A stretch of DNA of 64,000 nucleotides, taken from assembly GCF_964355755.1 (NCBI RefSeq), contig NC_092676.1:3764288-3828287 (forward strand), in the 5' to 3' direction. The position numbers were made by a program, and so were the translations under genes. Below the pieces are notes generated by a model that searched no databases, was not told the origin of the DNA, and was given only the letters and a program-made list of their open reading frames with translations. The DNA is from Antedon mediterranea. Its lineage: Eukaryota; Echinodermata; Crinoidea; Comatulida; Antedonidae. Shown here one piece after another: positions 43,106 through 56,600 of this stretch; within the stretch, counting starts at the first letter, position 1, and each line of letters opens with the position of its first letter.

Positions 43106-44030
43106 TTTTGATAAAATGTGTGCTAAATATTTCTGGAGGAACTTTGGGAATTGTAGGGATATTTTTGCCTTGTTGTGGTCAAAGGTCAGGGTTCACAATC
43201 CTGGTAAAAGTTAATGATTCATGATCCTAGTTACAGTAAAAATTGTTTTTATTCATGGTCACAGTTCAAAAGTCATGCTGATATCAGTTCAGAGTTCATG
43301 TCCAGGTCACAATTCAGTTTTTCATAATCCATGTCACAGGTCAGAGTTCATGATCCTAGTCAAAGTTAATGACTGTTCCTAGACCTGATGAATGCTTCCA
43401 AGGTCCTTTAAAGTTAATAATATAAAGTACTGATGTATTTCTTATCATTTTGTGTTTTGTAAAATGCAAAGGTTGGTTAATTAATCTATTTATTCATATT
43501 TAATTGTTTAATTACTATTTTGCTTTACAGTTTTATTTTTTATTTCTATTACCAGGAAATAGTGAAATTTCCTGGTCTGGTATTACTTACAACATGGAGT
43601 AATTATTATTCCATACAACGCTTAAGTTATTAAAATTATGTACTTATGTTTATGTCACAGATACTAACATATTAATAATAAATGCTGGTTTGACTTTAAA
43701 ATACTTAGATCAATAACATTTTATGCGGTACATGTAGGGATGTTTAAATGGCATCAGTAATACTCTTTCCTCCGACACATTAAAACAATTTAACATAATA
43801 TCACAATTAAAGTGATGGTGGCATGGTGCTTACCTTCTAATCCAAATGTTAAGGGTTCGGTTCTTGAAATTACTAGTTCTTGTGGCGATAATACCATTAA
43901 GTCATTATGAAACATCCTCCGATTCAACTCACTTTTAGATGGCTGAAGTTAATAAAATAATATTGAAAAAATTGATAGCAATATTTGCATATAATATGGA
44001 GCCAATTGCATTTGTATAATATTGTACATT
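43106..44030. other. Chimaerin 3' UTR and flank
   Basis: A run of diverged GTCA-containing repeats (TTCATGATCC, GTCACAGTTCA, GGTCAGAGTTCATG) at 43170-43400. Then comes duplicate member 2 (43581-43815), whose AATAATAAAT could give a poly(A) signal near 43675. A tRNA-like fragment (TGGTGGCATGGTGCTTACC ... AAGGGTTCGGTTCTTG) is at about 43816-43872. Confidence 0.4.
43581..43815. repeat. Dispersed duplicate, member 2
   Basis: Same order of blocks as 42045-42362, shorter by about 80 bases, same orientation. It may be a non-autonomous mobile element or a local duplication. Confidence 0.75.
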
Positions 44031-45105
44031 TGTGTCTATATGCCTATGTTCAACATACAGTGTGTCTATATGTCTATGTACAAAACATAGTGTGTCTATA
44101 GACCTATATTCAACACATAGTGTGTCTATATGCCTATGTTCAACACATAGTACATCTATATGCCTATGTACAACACACAGTGTGTCTATATGCCTATGTA
44201 CAACACACAGTGTGTCTATATGCCTATGTTCAACACATAGTGTGTCTATATGCCTATGTACAACACATAGTGTGTCTACATGCCTATGTTCAACACATAG
44301 TGTGTCTACATGCCTATGTTCAACACATAGTGTGTCTACATGCCTATGTTCAACACATAGTGCATCTATATGCCTATGTACAACACATAGTGTGTCTAAA
44401 TGCCTATGTTCAACACATAGTGTGTCTATATGCCTATGTACAACACATAGTGTGTCTACATGCCTATGTTCAACACATAGTGTGTCTACATGCCTATGTT
44501 CAACACATAGTGTGTCTACATGCCTATGTACAACACATAGTGTGTCTACATGCCTATGTTCAACACATAGTGTGTCTACATGCCTATGTTCAACACATAG
44601 TGTGTCTACATGCCTATGTTCAACACATAGTGCATCTATATGCCTATGTACAACACATAGTGTGTCTAAATGCCTATGTTCAACACATAGTGTGTCTATA
44701 TGCCTATGTACAACACATAGTGTGTCTACATGCCTATGTTCAACACATAGTACATCTATATGCCTATGTTCAACACACAGTGTGTCTACATGCCTATGTT
44801 CAACACATAGTGTGTCTATATGCCTATGTTTAACACATAGTGTGTCTACATGCCTATGTTCAACACATAGTGCATCTATATGCCTATGTTTAACACATAG
44901 TACATCTATATGCCTTTGTTTAACACATAGTGTGTCTACATGCCTATGTTCAACACATAGTACACCTATATGCCTATGTACAACACACAGTGTGTCTATA
45001 TGCCTATGTACAACACACAGTGTTTCTACATGCCTATGTACAACACATAGTGTGTCTATATGCCTATCTTTAACACATAGTGTTTCTATATACCTACAGT
45101 ATATT
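44030..45105. repeat. 30-bp minisatellite, ~36 units
   Basis: Very regular head-to-tail units of TGCCTATGTTCAACACATAG plus TGTGTCTATA. Because 30 is a multiple of 3 and stops are absent in two frames, it makes a 365-codon ORF (decapeptide CLCSTHSVST) and an overlapping 237-codon ORF (YVQHIVCLHA). I see no promoter, splice signal or domain, so a protein-coding role is unlikely. Confidence 0.93.
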
Positions 45106-45354
45106 CAGGGATATCTCTGTGATATGTAAATACAAACGCTGCTTTAAAAACTATACAGACGGCAATCTTTAAACATTAAAAGCTATACACATCATTATAT
45201 GTCTGTAACATCAATGCAACATTAATGTTGTTTTTGTATTGTTTTTTGTAATCGGCTACTGTAAATTTTTCTTCAAAAGAACAATCTTTCCGAAATTAGG
45301 ATTAGTCTATTATGGGTGTGTATCCCCCTCTTCATGTTTATCAAATGTTTGTAC

Positions 45355-45470
45355 ATAAGTGACACATACAGTATTTGTGCAGTGGACCATGCAGTATGTG
45401 TTCAGTGAGCCATGCAGCATGTGCAATGAACCATACAGTATATGAGCAGTAAACCATGCAGTTAATAGAT
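45355..45470. repeat. Short tandem CCATGCAGTATGTG-like repeats
   Basis: Four or five loose units of about 24 bases (GCAGTGGACCATGCAGTATG, TCAGTGAGCCATGCAGCATG, AATGAACCATACAGTATATG). Confidence 0.6.
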
Positions 45471-46600
45471 GGGGCTTTTCTGATTAAATGGTTTAACATG
45501 TTTTTTTTTTGTAAAAACATGGTATGCAATTTTTACTGTGTATATTGTGTGTGAGAGTATACGAATCATACATTATTGTAACTACGCCTTTAAATGTAAA
45601 TGGGTCCTAACAAATGGGGTAAACATTGTCTGATCAACTTTGATTGACCCTCCAGTTTTACATCCATTCTAGAGGTTGGGTGACAGTGTATTGTTCGTTT
45701 TATGATGTCATACGAGTACTAATTATACGATAAATGTGCTGTTTTAATTTATGCAAGCTTATTGTGTGTGCTCATATATATTATCATTTTTGTAAAATAT
45801 TACTTTATTCATTTTGTTTGTAATATTAATTGTTGTTATGGAAAAAAAGGTAATATACAATCTAATAATAATTCCAAGCCTCATAATAATAATATAAAAA
45901 AGATTATTTTTTTAGTGTATGATATTCAAACTTTATTATTATTAACTAATTAGGTTAAATATATTTTGTTGCTTTAAGATAGCAGATATTTTGTATAATT
46001 TTCCTTGCTAACTTATTATATAAAGTATTATCAATAATATAATGTAATACAGTAATATATATTATGGCTGAATGTATAATCAAGCAACTCCTCTGCACGT
46101 CGTAATGTGCCATTTCCCCCTTCTTTTCTATGTGTACAGTTTATAAAATAAAACTTGGGAACTATGTACCGGTAATAAACAACGTTCTCAATTCCAATAA
46201 TTAGTAATTTTAGCCCAGTTTTTAATAGATAAATTATTTATGTATATATTTAACCTTTTCAATTTTAAAGAAATTTATATATGTTTATTTTTGTTTTTAA
46301 ATATTTGTTAAGATGATGATATGAAGCCAGAGAATTATGCAAATGAGAATTCTCCATTTACAGTGCTAAAATGACTATGGGCGGCCATTAGGGCCAAAAA
46401 TAAACAAAAGTCAGTGCTAAATGACACCTCATTCTGTTTAAAATACACATTTCGTATGTTAAATTTGTAGTACTGTATGTTTTTTTTTTCATTTTCATCA
46501 TAAACGTCAACTGGACACAATAACCACTCAACCACAAAATAAATATTCCATGAACTAAAATTATTTGTGAGATCATGGTAGGACCTAAATCCTTTTTTTT
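45471..46600. other. Intergenic DNA, no feature recognised
   Basis: AT-rich; the minus-strand ORFs at 46335-46649 have no domain and lie next to repeats. Confidence 0.5.
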
Positions 46601-47535
46601 TTCGCGTATGAGCGAATACCAACCACCTTAAACACCTTGGTTGGCGCATGAGTGACTACGTAACGGCTCAATTTGCGCAGGAGTGGCTACAAACCACCGG
46701 CGGCCATGAGTGACATCTACGTACCAACTGAGTTTGCGCACGCGTGACTATGAGCCACCGCCTCAGTCCGCCCATTGAGTTACGATTACGTATTATCAGT
46801 TTGCGCGCACGATCTGTGATAAGGCATCTAAAATTATCAGTAAGAACAACAACTCCCCAGTAGGCCTACCACCCACTTATTTGATAATCCATTTGACCCA
46901 CACGTAGCTAAGCCGATAGTGCAATATGGTTATTATCCACAGGCCTAAAATTCCGGGTTTCCAATACACAACAAAAAAATGTGACTGACACGCTCGTGAG
47001 CTTTGTTCGAACGTTAATACTCTATCCTTTTATTACACGAAAAGAAAAGGAACAAACGTGCGCCAGGTTGTGACAACTGAACCGTAAAAAATGCCTTGTA
47101 AAAGCATTCTTCCTCGTAAGGAGGTACCCGTCTCCTAATCACCACCTACCTAGACGAGGAAGTTCTTTTGTTCTTTATGGATTTTACCCACGTGACTGAA
47201 GTGAAGTTGAGTGAGTTTCCACGTGCTGACTATCGCCAGGCCTCGTCTGATTGGTTGATTCTGAACAAGCCGATTAGTGTCACAAACATTAAGCGTCCGA
47301 TATCAGCTTCGCTCGTGCCTGTTGTTGTATAATTCAATAGGTGTCGTTGTATGTCGTTTTACTATTTTACGAATCCTTTGCAGTACCCGAATGAAACAAC
47401 TGTCCCCCGTTACAAAGGAATTTGCATACGGCTACCAAGGCATCGAGAATGTAGATACCCATACCCGCATCATTAAATTGAATGCAATAACTATTGTAAT
47501 TGTTGGGAGCTTACACTGGATTTGATACTTAAATA
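46600..47535 (+). promoter_or_regulatory. CpG-containing promoter region of the bHLH-Orange gene
   Basis: Base composition shifts to CpG-bearing DNA. Loose ~80-bp repeats of GAGTTTGCGCACGCGTGACTA type lie at 46630-46770. Two perfect E-boxes, CACGTG at 47189-47194 and 47220-47225, are 31 bases apart and about 310-350 bases ahead of the start codon. Promoter assignment is inferred from position and composition. Confidence 0.5.
47189..47225. promoter_or_regulatory. Paired CACGTG E-boxes
   Basis: ACCCACGTGACTG and TTCCACGTGCTG, spaced 31 bases centre to centre, about three helical turns. DEC/clockwork-orange proteins and CLOCK-type activators bind this hexamer, so auto-repression of the gene downstream is a reasonable guess. 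Confidence 0.5.
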
Positions 47536-47609
47536 ATGACTTCTGTTTCAATCTTGCGATACGATACAGCTATATCGCAGCAAAGTGTTGGACTTAACTC
47601 AGACATTCA
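47536..47609 (+). CDS. bHLH-Orange exon 1
   Basis: ATG with A at -3 and an in-frame TAA at 47530-47532. Encodes MTSVSILRYDTAISQQSVGL NSDI and leaves two bases at donor GTAAGT (47610). No motif recognised in this N-terminus. Confidence 0.75.
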
Positions 47610-50600
47610 GTAAGTTGATTTCGTTATTTATATAAAAATCCTTATTATTATTCGTTTAATAATATCATGTAAATATTATCAAATATGTCTACAAACGGGT
47701 CATTTTACTGTTTCTTCGGTGGCACGGGTATATTCTTACGAAAGCATGGTAGATGATGCGAGTAAGGCTGAGTCAGTGCTTTGTATTCAAAGTGTAGGTC
47801 AAATTTAAAGTGGGTTAAATTAAATCGGGGAGATTTCTCTTGTTATACGAAACTATGTTAAAGTATAGGCCTACTGCTGGGTTTAATTGTCCGCATTATA
47901 ACTGGATGGTAACATTTTACTTAAATACTATGGTGTAAAAGGGTATGTTAAAACTCATGAATCATGGAAATCGGAAGATGTTTTGAATTGAATAATTACG
48001 TAATTTTAATTTTCTGGTAATTTCTGAATAATGGCATTAAATACCCTTTGGCAAGGTTGTGATCATCCAGTTCATAAGTGAGTGTGTGTGTGTGTAATTG
48101 TAGCAATATCCTACAGAGAATCTATCGTGTAATAAAGTACAACCCATCCTTTGAGAAACCCCTATTCAGGGGACACTCAATCTATTCATAGAGATCACTA
48201 TAATATCTCTATGATCTATTAAAGGGGACACTTTCTCAAGAAACAGACGAGACTGAAAGGTTTATTTGGGTCCCAAAGGTTTTGCAATTAAATAATAATA
48301 TGTTCTATTGTAGTCAATGACAATAGTTATTTTCTTATCTTATCTGAAAATATGATTATACAATTCCTATATTAAATACATCACCTTTTGTTATTGTTTG
48401 TGTTATAATGATAACAAAGGCTGTCTCGCAAAGATATATACGAACGTATTCAACAACAATGAGTGATTTATTGCTTTGTGCTATTGTTTCTGTGCAGTGA
48501 GTATTACATGTATTGAAAAGAATATCTTGCCCTGTGGCGTGAATTAACGACCCGTTTATTCATGGGGATAATTCGCAATCGCGGCTAGAGTAAATATTTT
48601 TAATTAGTTACATAATTGACTGCTCAATCAGTTATCGTTATTGTTTATAAAGCTATTTTAATAATGATGTCATTTTGTGGGCCTTATTGCACGTATGGGA
48701 TACTTTATGTGGAAACAAACGAAGGACAATAATATGTGGCACAATTCGAGGATACCCCTATTAAGGGGACACGTTTGGCCCCCGAAGTTGTCCTCTTAAA
48801 TAGAGGTTGAGGTTCTTTACTGTAGGCCTATATCATAACACAATGCAGTTAACGGTAATAATAATTATATAATCATTATTATAAATTATACTAATTAGCT
48901 TTCGATTGTATTTTAATCGTTTATGTTTATTTATAATGATTTTCTTGTTTATCAAGGACTCTTTTTCTTCTTTTTTTTCTTTTTTATCAAGAACTCAGTC
49001 AAGTTATCTATCACCGATGGAAGACAAGACAACGACACGAAAGAGAAAGGTCAGTATTGAGGGTCATCAATGCACGTAACCATAGTGATTACGCGTCGTT
49101 TTCCCACTAGCAGTAACTCAATCTCCGTAACCGTTGATATAAAATCATCATAATATCATAAATTTCCGATATTACGTGTCATTTGATATTACGGACCCGT
49201 GTGTGACGCATCGTTATTAAAATAACAGAATCGTTGGATTTCTTCAGAAGGCGGTGTTTAAATATCGTGACATTCTCAAGGTGTTAATGGATAAAGAATG
49301 CCTTAGGACGTTTGAACAAGTCGAACTTAGAATATTATTAAAAATGCAGAACGTTAGAATATTCATATACCTATTCGTGTTACTTAGAAAAAAACAGGCG
49401 CGACAGAGCAATGTTGAATTGACTCTTCCCTATGAGACACTATACTTTGATATCTTTACACATCGTCTAGCAAAATGCCCTTTGTTATAAAATACTACCT
49501 CATGCTTGGTTCTGGCAATTCCTTGCCGTTCGTATTATTGTAGGCTATTGTCGTATAATTATTGTACATATTAGTAATTGGATTTGTACGTTTCACAAGG
49601 CAATAGTGATTACCCGAGTGAATGTCCATAAAACACTCGATCGATACGATTAGAAATTCGCATATTTTAAACCATCTTGTGTTGGTCTTACATACACGAC
49701 CTGTGGGCCAATAGCAATATGTCTTTCTTTATATTTAATACTCGCAATTACTTAAGTTGTATCAACCTCGGGACAAAGGAGGTTAGGCTAGGGTATATTC
49801 AATCCATTCATCGGCTTGACAGTGATGAAAGAGGTATGTACTATATAGCATTCATGTTTAAGTAGGATTAGGAATAGAAATAGCTATGTGAGAGAGAAAT
49901 CCAGTCTTTGTTTTCAATCTCACATACTGTACATTATAGAAACGAACATTTATTTACAAGGAACTGGCGAAACGATTAATTGTGTCGAATTTATACTCGT
50001 GGCCATCTGTTCTCTCTTTAAGCACGTGTGTAAAAGAACCCAATCAAATTAACAATTTTTAAGAGGCCTTTTATATTCTCAAGACACCAATAATTTGTAT
50101 AAGTCTACAACCACAATAGTTGCAATAATGCTAAGCAGTGTAATTACAATTGTATATATTATATCTCCTATATTATCGTTCAATTGTTATTTATATTATG
50201 CAATTTTCTAGTTATAGCCAAGCCTATTGTTGTATTCGTTTCATAACTTTCCATTTCAAAACAGTCTCACTATCCATATTGTTTTTATTAATAATGTTTA
50301 AACATTAAAATAATAAATAAACCACCTGTTCTAGTATATATATAGGCCTATTTAGCATAGATTTGTAACAGTTTTGTGTGTTCCAATTCTTAAGTCCATT
50401 TTGTCGCGTACGATACAGAAGCGCGTACGATACGGAAGCGCGTACGATACAGAAACGCGTATGATACGGAAGCGCGTACAATACAGAAACGCGTATGATA
50501 CGGAAGCGCGTACGATACAGAAGCGCGTACGATACGAAAGCGCGTACTTGTGGAAACGGAAGCGCGTATGATACGGAAGCAAAACGCGGATCACATGTGT

Positions 50601-53600
50601 GGAAGCGCGTACTTGTGGAAACGCGGATCACAGGTGTATTGCTATTGGAAGACAACAACTTAAATTGCCTGGAATTTGATGATCTAAATCACTTTAAAAA
50701 TGTATAAACTTATGTATAAACCATTAAATAAACTGTAACCTAGGTCTAGTAATAGTATATCGAATGTAGCCTATATAAATATATAAATTATTGATAATCC
50801 ATGAAGAAAACGTGTTCGCAATTTTGATTTCTTTTGGACGTTCGCGAGCGGCCTATCTTTTAATTGCTATCCTGCTACAGTAGGAACTTAGAGAGCTACC
50901 TGTGCTTTTATTACAGTAAATTACGCTTTATTGTGATGAGATATATGCGATCCTGTCGTGTTCTCCTATTATCTCACTGATTATTAACCGTGCCATTAAT
51001 TCTGCTATGGTAATCACAATATTGATTCTGTACTTTATTCGTTAAATAATGTAACATTGAAAACAGTTTCATTCATTCATCACACGGAATTTCTTGTCCA
51101 ATTTAGCGTTATGGACATTTTTCGTTTTCTTTATTTAAAAGCAACCTATCCATAATCTTTCGTCACATTTTTTCGACGACAAAATATGCAAGTAATTATA
51201 CAGTTGAGTTAATCTGTGCATAATGGTGCTGAGTTAGTTCTGGAATTTGTTCTCAAATATAATTGCAATTTACACATATTTACACATAATATATCCTATT
51301 AAACCAAATATGATACTCATTATTTTTGTTATTTCCGATATTGTTAAACTTAACTATAAACCTGATAAATTAGTTTCATAATTTTTTAATTAATTGTTTT
51401 AATTAATTTATCATGTGCTGTCCACCACCGTATCTATTTATACAATTAGCCAGTGACGTCACAAAACGACACAATGTTGGCGCGCGTGCACAAAAGTCGT
51501 GACAATTCTAAACTCGCATGTCACGTGTCTGAACAAAATAAATCTCGATTTTTTAATAGTAATTTACTCATATTAATAACCGTTTCAAATATAAAAATAA
51601 TCATTATAAATACTGACTATGCCTATATACATTGTCAATTATAGTTTGCTAACGAGATACTACGCTATTTTTCATTTATTACTTCAATGTTCGCATAGTT
51701 GGGAATATCTTTGTTAGTTGCTTATTTATGACTTTCACGTATTCAGCCATCCAATATTCTCAACCACTCACTAGGCCTACATGTTTTATCTACCCTGTGC
51801 GTTCAGTACCGTACACTTACTCTCTAGAGTATGCATATTCTGCAATTAAGTATTCAAAATATTCCACAAAAAGTGTGCTTGTCACATTAAATGTTTTATT
51901 AGCACCATGTGGGCTGTACACACGGCGACCGGACCTACATAAAACGCTCGATTCTAAATAAAAAACGTAAGGTGTCTATTTGTTAAATCTATTCATCAGT
52001 ATTAAGTTATTTGATTCGTTTATATAATCCGTGACGTCATGAATTATCGCCGCTGAATGATACGATAATGCAATAATCTTTTGTATTGTATTACCTGCTT
52101 CAAGTAAACGTAAGTTTGTGTATAATTTGCTATTACCATAAGCAATTAGCAATTCGATGCCAAATTTTCACAATTAAAGACGAGTATAGTAAGTATCGAA
52201 TTTTTATTGGAATTGCAATATTTGATCACCTTTTGAAATAATCGTTATGATATACTTTCGCTTCAGCTAACTTCTCATCGACTTGTGGAGAAAAGGCGGC
52301 GTGATCGGATCAACAAGAGTTTGCACGAGCTGCGGGACATCATCCCAAAACTGACCAGAACAACGCAGGTATGTACGAATATAAGTAGGCCTCAGTGCCG
52401 TATCTTGACTCGACAATACCGGGTAGCAATGCTACCGGGTACTGACTATTTACCGGGCTATTTACATAACATTTTTAAAAAAGTCCACAAGGTAAGAAGA
52501 GTTCTCGAATTGCGAAATGAGACATTTTGAATCTCACCAAAACTCTTCTTTCATCAGCGCCGCCCGCCATTAATGTCCTAAACCAACTGTCACTCTCATT
52601 ACAACAAAACGCCGTTTATACATTTTGTTTATACATTTCTGAAGAGGGTCTACGAAGATTGAATCTTTCCTAGGTACAGGTAGGACCTAAACGCGTCTAA
52701 ATCTGTTGCAATGCGTTGGAAAAATAATTCGAGATTGGACCTTGACGTGTTTCGAAGTCTATTCTAACTTATGCTTGGTTTCCACTAGGACGCAACGCAA
52801 GGACGTAACGCAAGGACGTAACGCAACGCAAAGTGATTGGACCAATCTCAAGCGATGGATTATTCGGACAGTCACGTGTGATTGGTCAGCTCGCTTGCGT
52901 TGCGTCTACGTCTTTGCGTTATATCTTTGCGTTACGAACCAAGCTTAAACGCGCTTGTAAAACGGCACACAAAATGTAGGCTATTTGCGTTCGCCACACG
53001 TCTAAGAATGCGTTTTGTGAAAACCAAGATTTAAGTACATTACTGCCTTAGGTACAATTGCAAAGTTATTACCCGAAGAACGATTGTGTTACTAGAATCG
53101 TATTCAAACTAGCTACTCAGACTTCTAACACGTATCATGTCATGCTGTTTGAGTAGCAATAAATATACGAATAATAGTTTTTACTCTCGCATACTAACAA
53201 AGCGAAAAGGTTCTTATTACGTTGGTAAAAGAGTATATGGTTATTTAACGCTGAAACTGAACGTATTACAAATCAAAGTAATTTTATACTTTTAATGTTC
53301 ACTTATTTTTTCGTGGAAACCCGATGAAATGGCTTCGAAGTATTGCAGATATTGAACATAGTCCGTGAAAAAATGCAACACACATGGTTGGAAGTAATAA
53401 TGTTTACACTGAATCTCTTCCATTTTGAATGCATTTTGAGCACAATATTTTTAGAACCATGCATTATACTACCTTTGATTTAAACTGCTTTTTGTGGTAA
53501 TTATTTTGCGAAGTGGAGTTGTTGTGGCTGGTGTGTAGGATGCATGGCTACCAATCCAAGGTTCCTGGGTTCAAGTCCCATCATAAATGTCAGGATTTTT

Positions 53601-56600
53601 TTTAATGACAAACTACAACTCCGCTCACAAAGAGGAGAATAAGAATTTGTTTATGTAGAGCATCTTGTGTATATGTTTGTCTTGAATTACCACCCTTAAG
53701 AGTTTGGTTATTGTTATCCATGGCAATTTGTCTAAATAATATAAAAACAAAACAAAAACAACATAAATATTGGGGAGAAAGTGGAAGTGGCCGAAAGACT
53801 TTTGAGCACAACATTTTTTAACCATTCATTATAGTATAATTAGGAATCATCGCTACTGCAGTAACCTACTACTTTGTATTCTAACTGCGTTTTTACAGCG
53901 ATAATTAAAATATTGGAGGAGAGAGAGGCGGATGGTAGATGTATATGTGTTTAAACTATATTTTTTAATCGGACTAATGGAAGTCGTTTGAGCGTAGTAT
54001 TCTTTTTAACAATGCATTATAGTATAATTAGGAATTATCTTCGCTACATTACCTCTTCGTATTCAAACTGCGTTTACAGCGATAATAGAATATATTACGA
54101 CTGTTGGCCTTAGAAAACAGCTCGTGTAATTATTACTTAAATCAAATTCATATCGTATACTTGATAAGTGTCAGCACTACACTGCACATCATATATTCCA
54201 TTACTTGACTGAGAAAATAGTTTTCTTATTACGTTAATCGTATTTGAGATGCGTCACTATCGCGTCATCAGCCTGTCGTCATGCGTTATTGACGCACGTT
54301 CTGAATATCAATGCGTTGTCTATCGTACGTGCAAATATTACATAATGTTCTCGTGTAAGGTTTAATACTCGTATTTGAAAAAAATATGTATGTTTGTTTG
54401 GCGTGAAAGTGGTTCATTTTCACCGTATTCTGTTAATATGCTAAATTATTCTCCTTTATGACGTTGTTAGAAGGTAAATATACGGTAACTGTAGTCTGCG
54501 ACCTATTGTATATACACTTTAGTTATCGTGTGTGTGTGTATTGGACTCAAATCAATTAGTTGATTTCGAAAATCAATTGTGACAAATCAAACAAATGTAA
54601 CTCTATCTCTGTCAAATCATTTCGAATTTCAATATTACCTCAATCATTGACCATTCCCCGCACCACCACCCGCCACCCAAAAAAGTAATATTTTTAAAGT
54701 CGATTCACTTTATCTGATGATGTTAGATGTATGCATTGAAATAGCGGAAAACAGATAAATGATGGCAAAACAATTTTAAATATACAATAAAAAAAGTCAA
54801 ACGGATGATTTGATAGATGGATGAATGAATGAATAGATTGGTTTATGGCAAGAAGAGATTTATTGATTGGCCCCCCTAGTTATGTTATTATTGTTATTGA
54901 GAATATTTGAATGATTCTGATGATGATCGGTTAGTATAGGAAGGGGTGAGGGTGGTAACGAATCAACGAATATTATGGGATGATGTACGGCATTAATGGT
55001 TGAGTAACTTGCCGAGGGGCGGGGCTAACACAGCAAAAGACTTCAGTTGAAAGGGACAACATAAAGACGGATGTATGGGTATTTGTGTGCATTGTTAAAA
55101 CTGATAATTATATCGCGTGCAGGTGCGCGTACAGGTGCGCGTATATCCGGATGAGCGTATTGATGATGTGGAATTGCTTGTTATCGTCTTTTCTCTATTC
55201 TGTCATTTCCTTCCGTTTCTGTTATTGCATCTTCCTTCCACCATTGTGTGTCACCATGAGCAACACAACTGTGCATCACTCAAGGTGTAATTTCCCGTTA
55301 TTCATTCATAAATTTAGTTATTTACTTTCAATGCATGCTACTACTTAATAGGAAACAACGATAATATTGACTGAGACAACAATTGTTGTCTCAGATATTG
55401 ATACGTTGTATACGGGGTGCCGTTCGAGGCAAAATTATAAACATAACTGATGAAACGCGCAGGACAAAGCGGTGTGACTCTAACAGTATGTGGCGTATTT
55501 GGCGACGTGGCATAACTGTTTATTCCAACATTATAAATTATAATTTCAAATTGATTTCAATGTTACATAGGTCTAACCTATTAAAATGTAGGATATTACG
55601 GGGACACCTTCGGGACCGATCGAAGTAGCGCCTTAGGTGTGTACATTGGATAGGGGGTTTCCGTTTAGTGTTAAAACGTAATTTGCTCCTTGTTCGTTTC
55701 ACGGGAAAAATATCCCTTGTAGTACATCCTCTGCATAGGTTTGGACGGAAAAGTTCTACTGTAGGCCGCGCCTATAGGGGACACTTTCTTGGAAGGCGTC
55801 CCCTTAATGGGCGAGGGGTTTTATGTTACAGTAGGCCTAATACTATTGCACAGTACAATACTGGGCCACCCTGGATGAGCAGAATGCAAACGTGATATTT
55901 AGGTGTGTACAACCGGAACACTTCCATTTAAATGGGTCTGCATTACGTCCTTGGTTAACCCAATTAGCTGCATCACTCTTTGGTATAAGAAATATACCGA
56001 ACAGGTGCTATATGATAGATTAGATTAAAATTAGCCATTGTTCGCGTGTCAAGGGTGGTACTGATTTCTCGCAATATCCTATTGGAAGACCATCCTTACG
56101 TCTGTATTATTTATATATATAAGTACTCGGCACCATGTAGGGACTATTACGTTTGTTAAAAGACGTTAATAAATAGCAACGCTCTCCCCGGGCTCCAATT
56201 TAAAAAAATATTTATTTTTATTGATTAGGGAAACACCAGGATTGTGGAACACTACGTGGTACAAATTATAGGGCCCATTTAGGCTTAGTTTTACACGGGT
56301 AAATCAAAGTTATATTGATATATAGTGATATTACCTGGCCCGTGTGACACCAACTTAAGGGTCTTTCACACCTGTTCCGGCACGGTTCCGGTCCCAAGAA
56401 TCGAACGCCAATGTTTCGCTTTTACGACGCTCTACGCGGCTAAGCGCCAATCGATATGCGCGTAGCCGCGTAAAAATGAAACATTGACGTCTGATTGAAT
56501 TTGCCGTACCGTAACCGTGTCGGAACAGGTGTGAAAGACCCTTTATCCGGATAAATATACAAGTCTGAAGAGGCCCCACAGAGAGAAATTAAAACTATTA

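Noticed and set aside
44030-45105. CRISPR-like array
   Set aside because: Units join without unique spacers and the DNA is eukaryotic; it is a minisatellite.
44032-45129. 365-codon ORF and overlapping 237-codon ORF
   Set aside because: Both are forced by a 30-bp repeat without stops in two frames. No splice, promoter or domain signal.
46335-46649. 104-codon minus-strand ORF
   Set aside because: No domain, no splice context, next to repeats.
50305-50707. Arg/Tyr-rich ORFs on both strands
   Set aside because: By-products of the 17-bp CpG-rich array; open on both strands at once.
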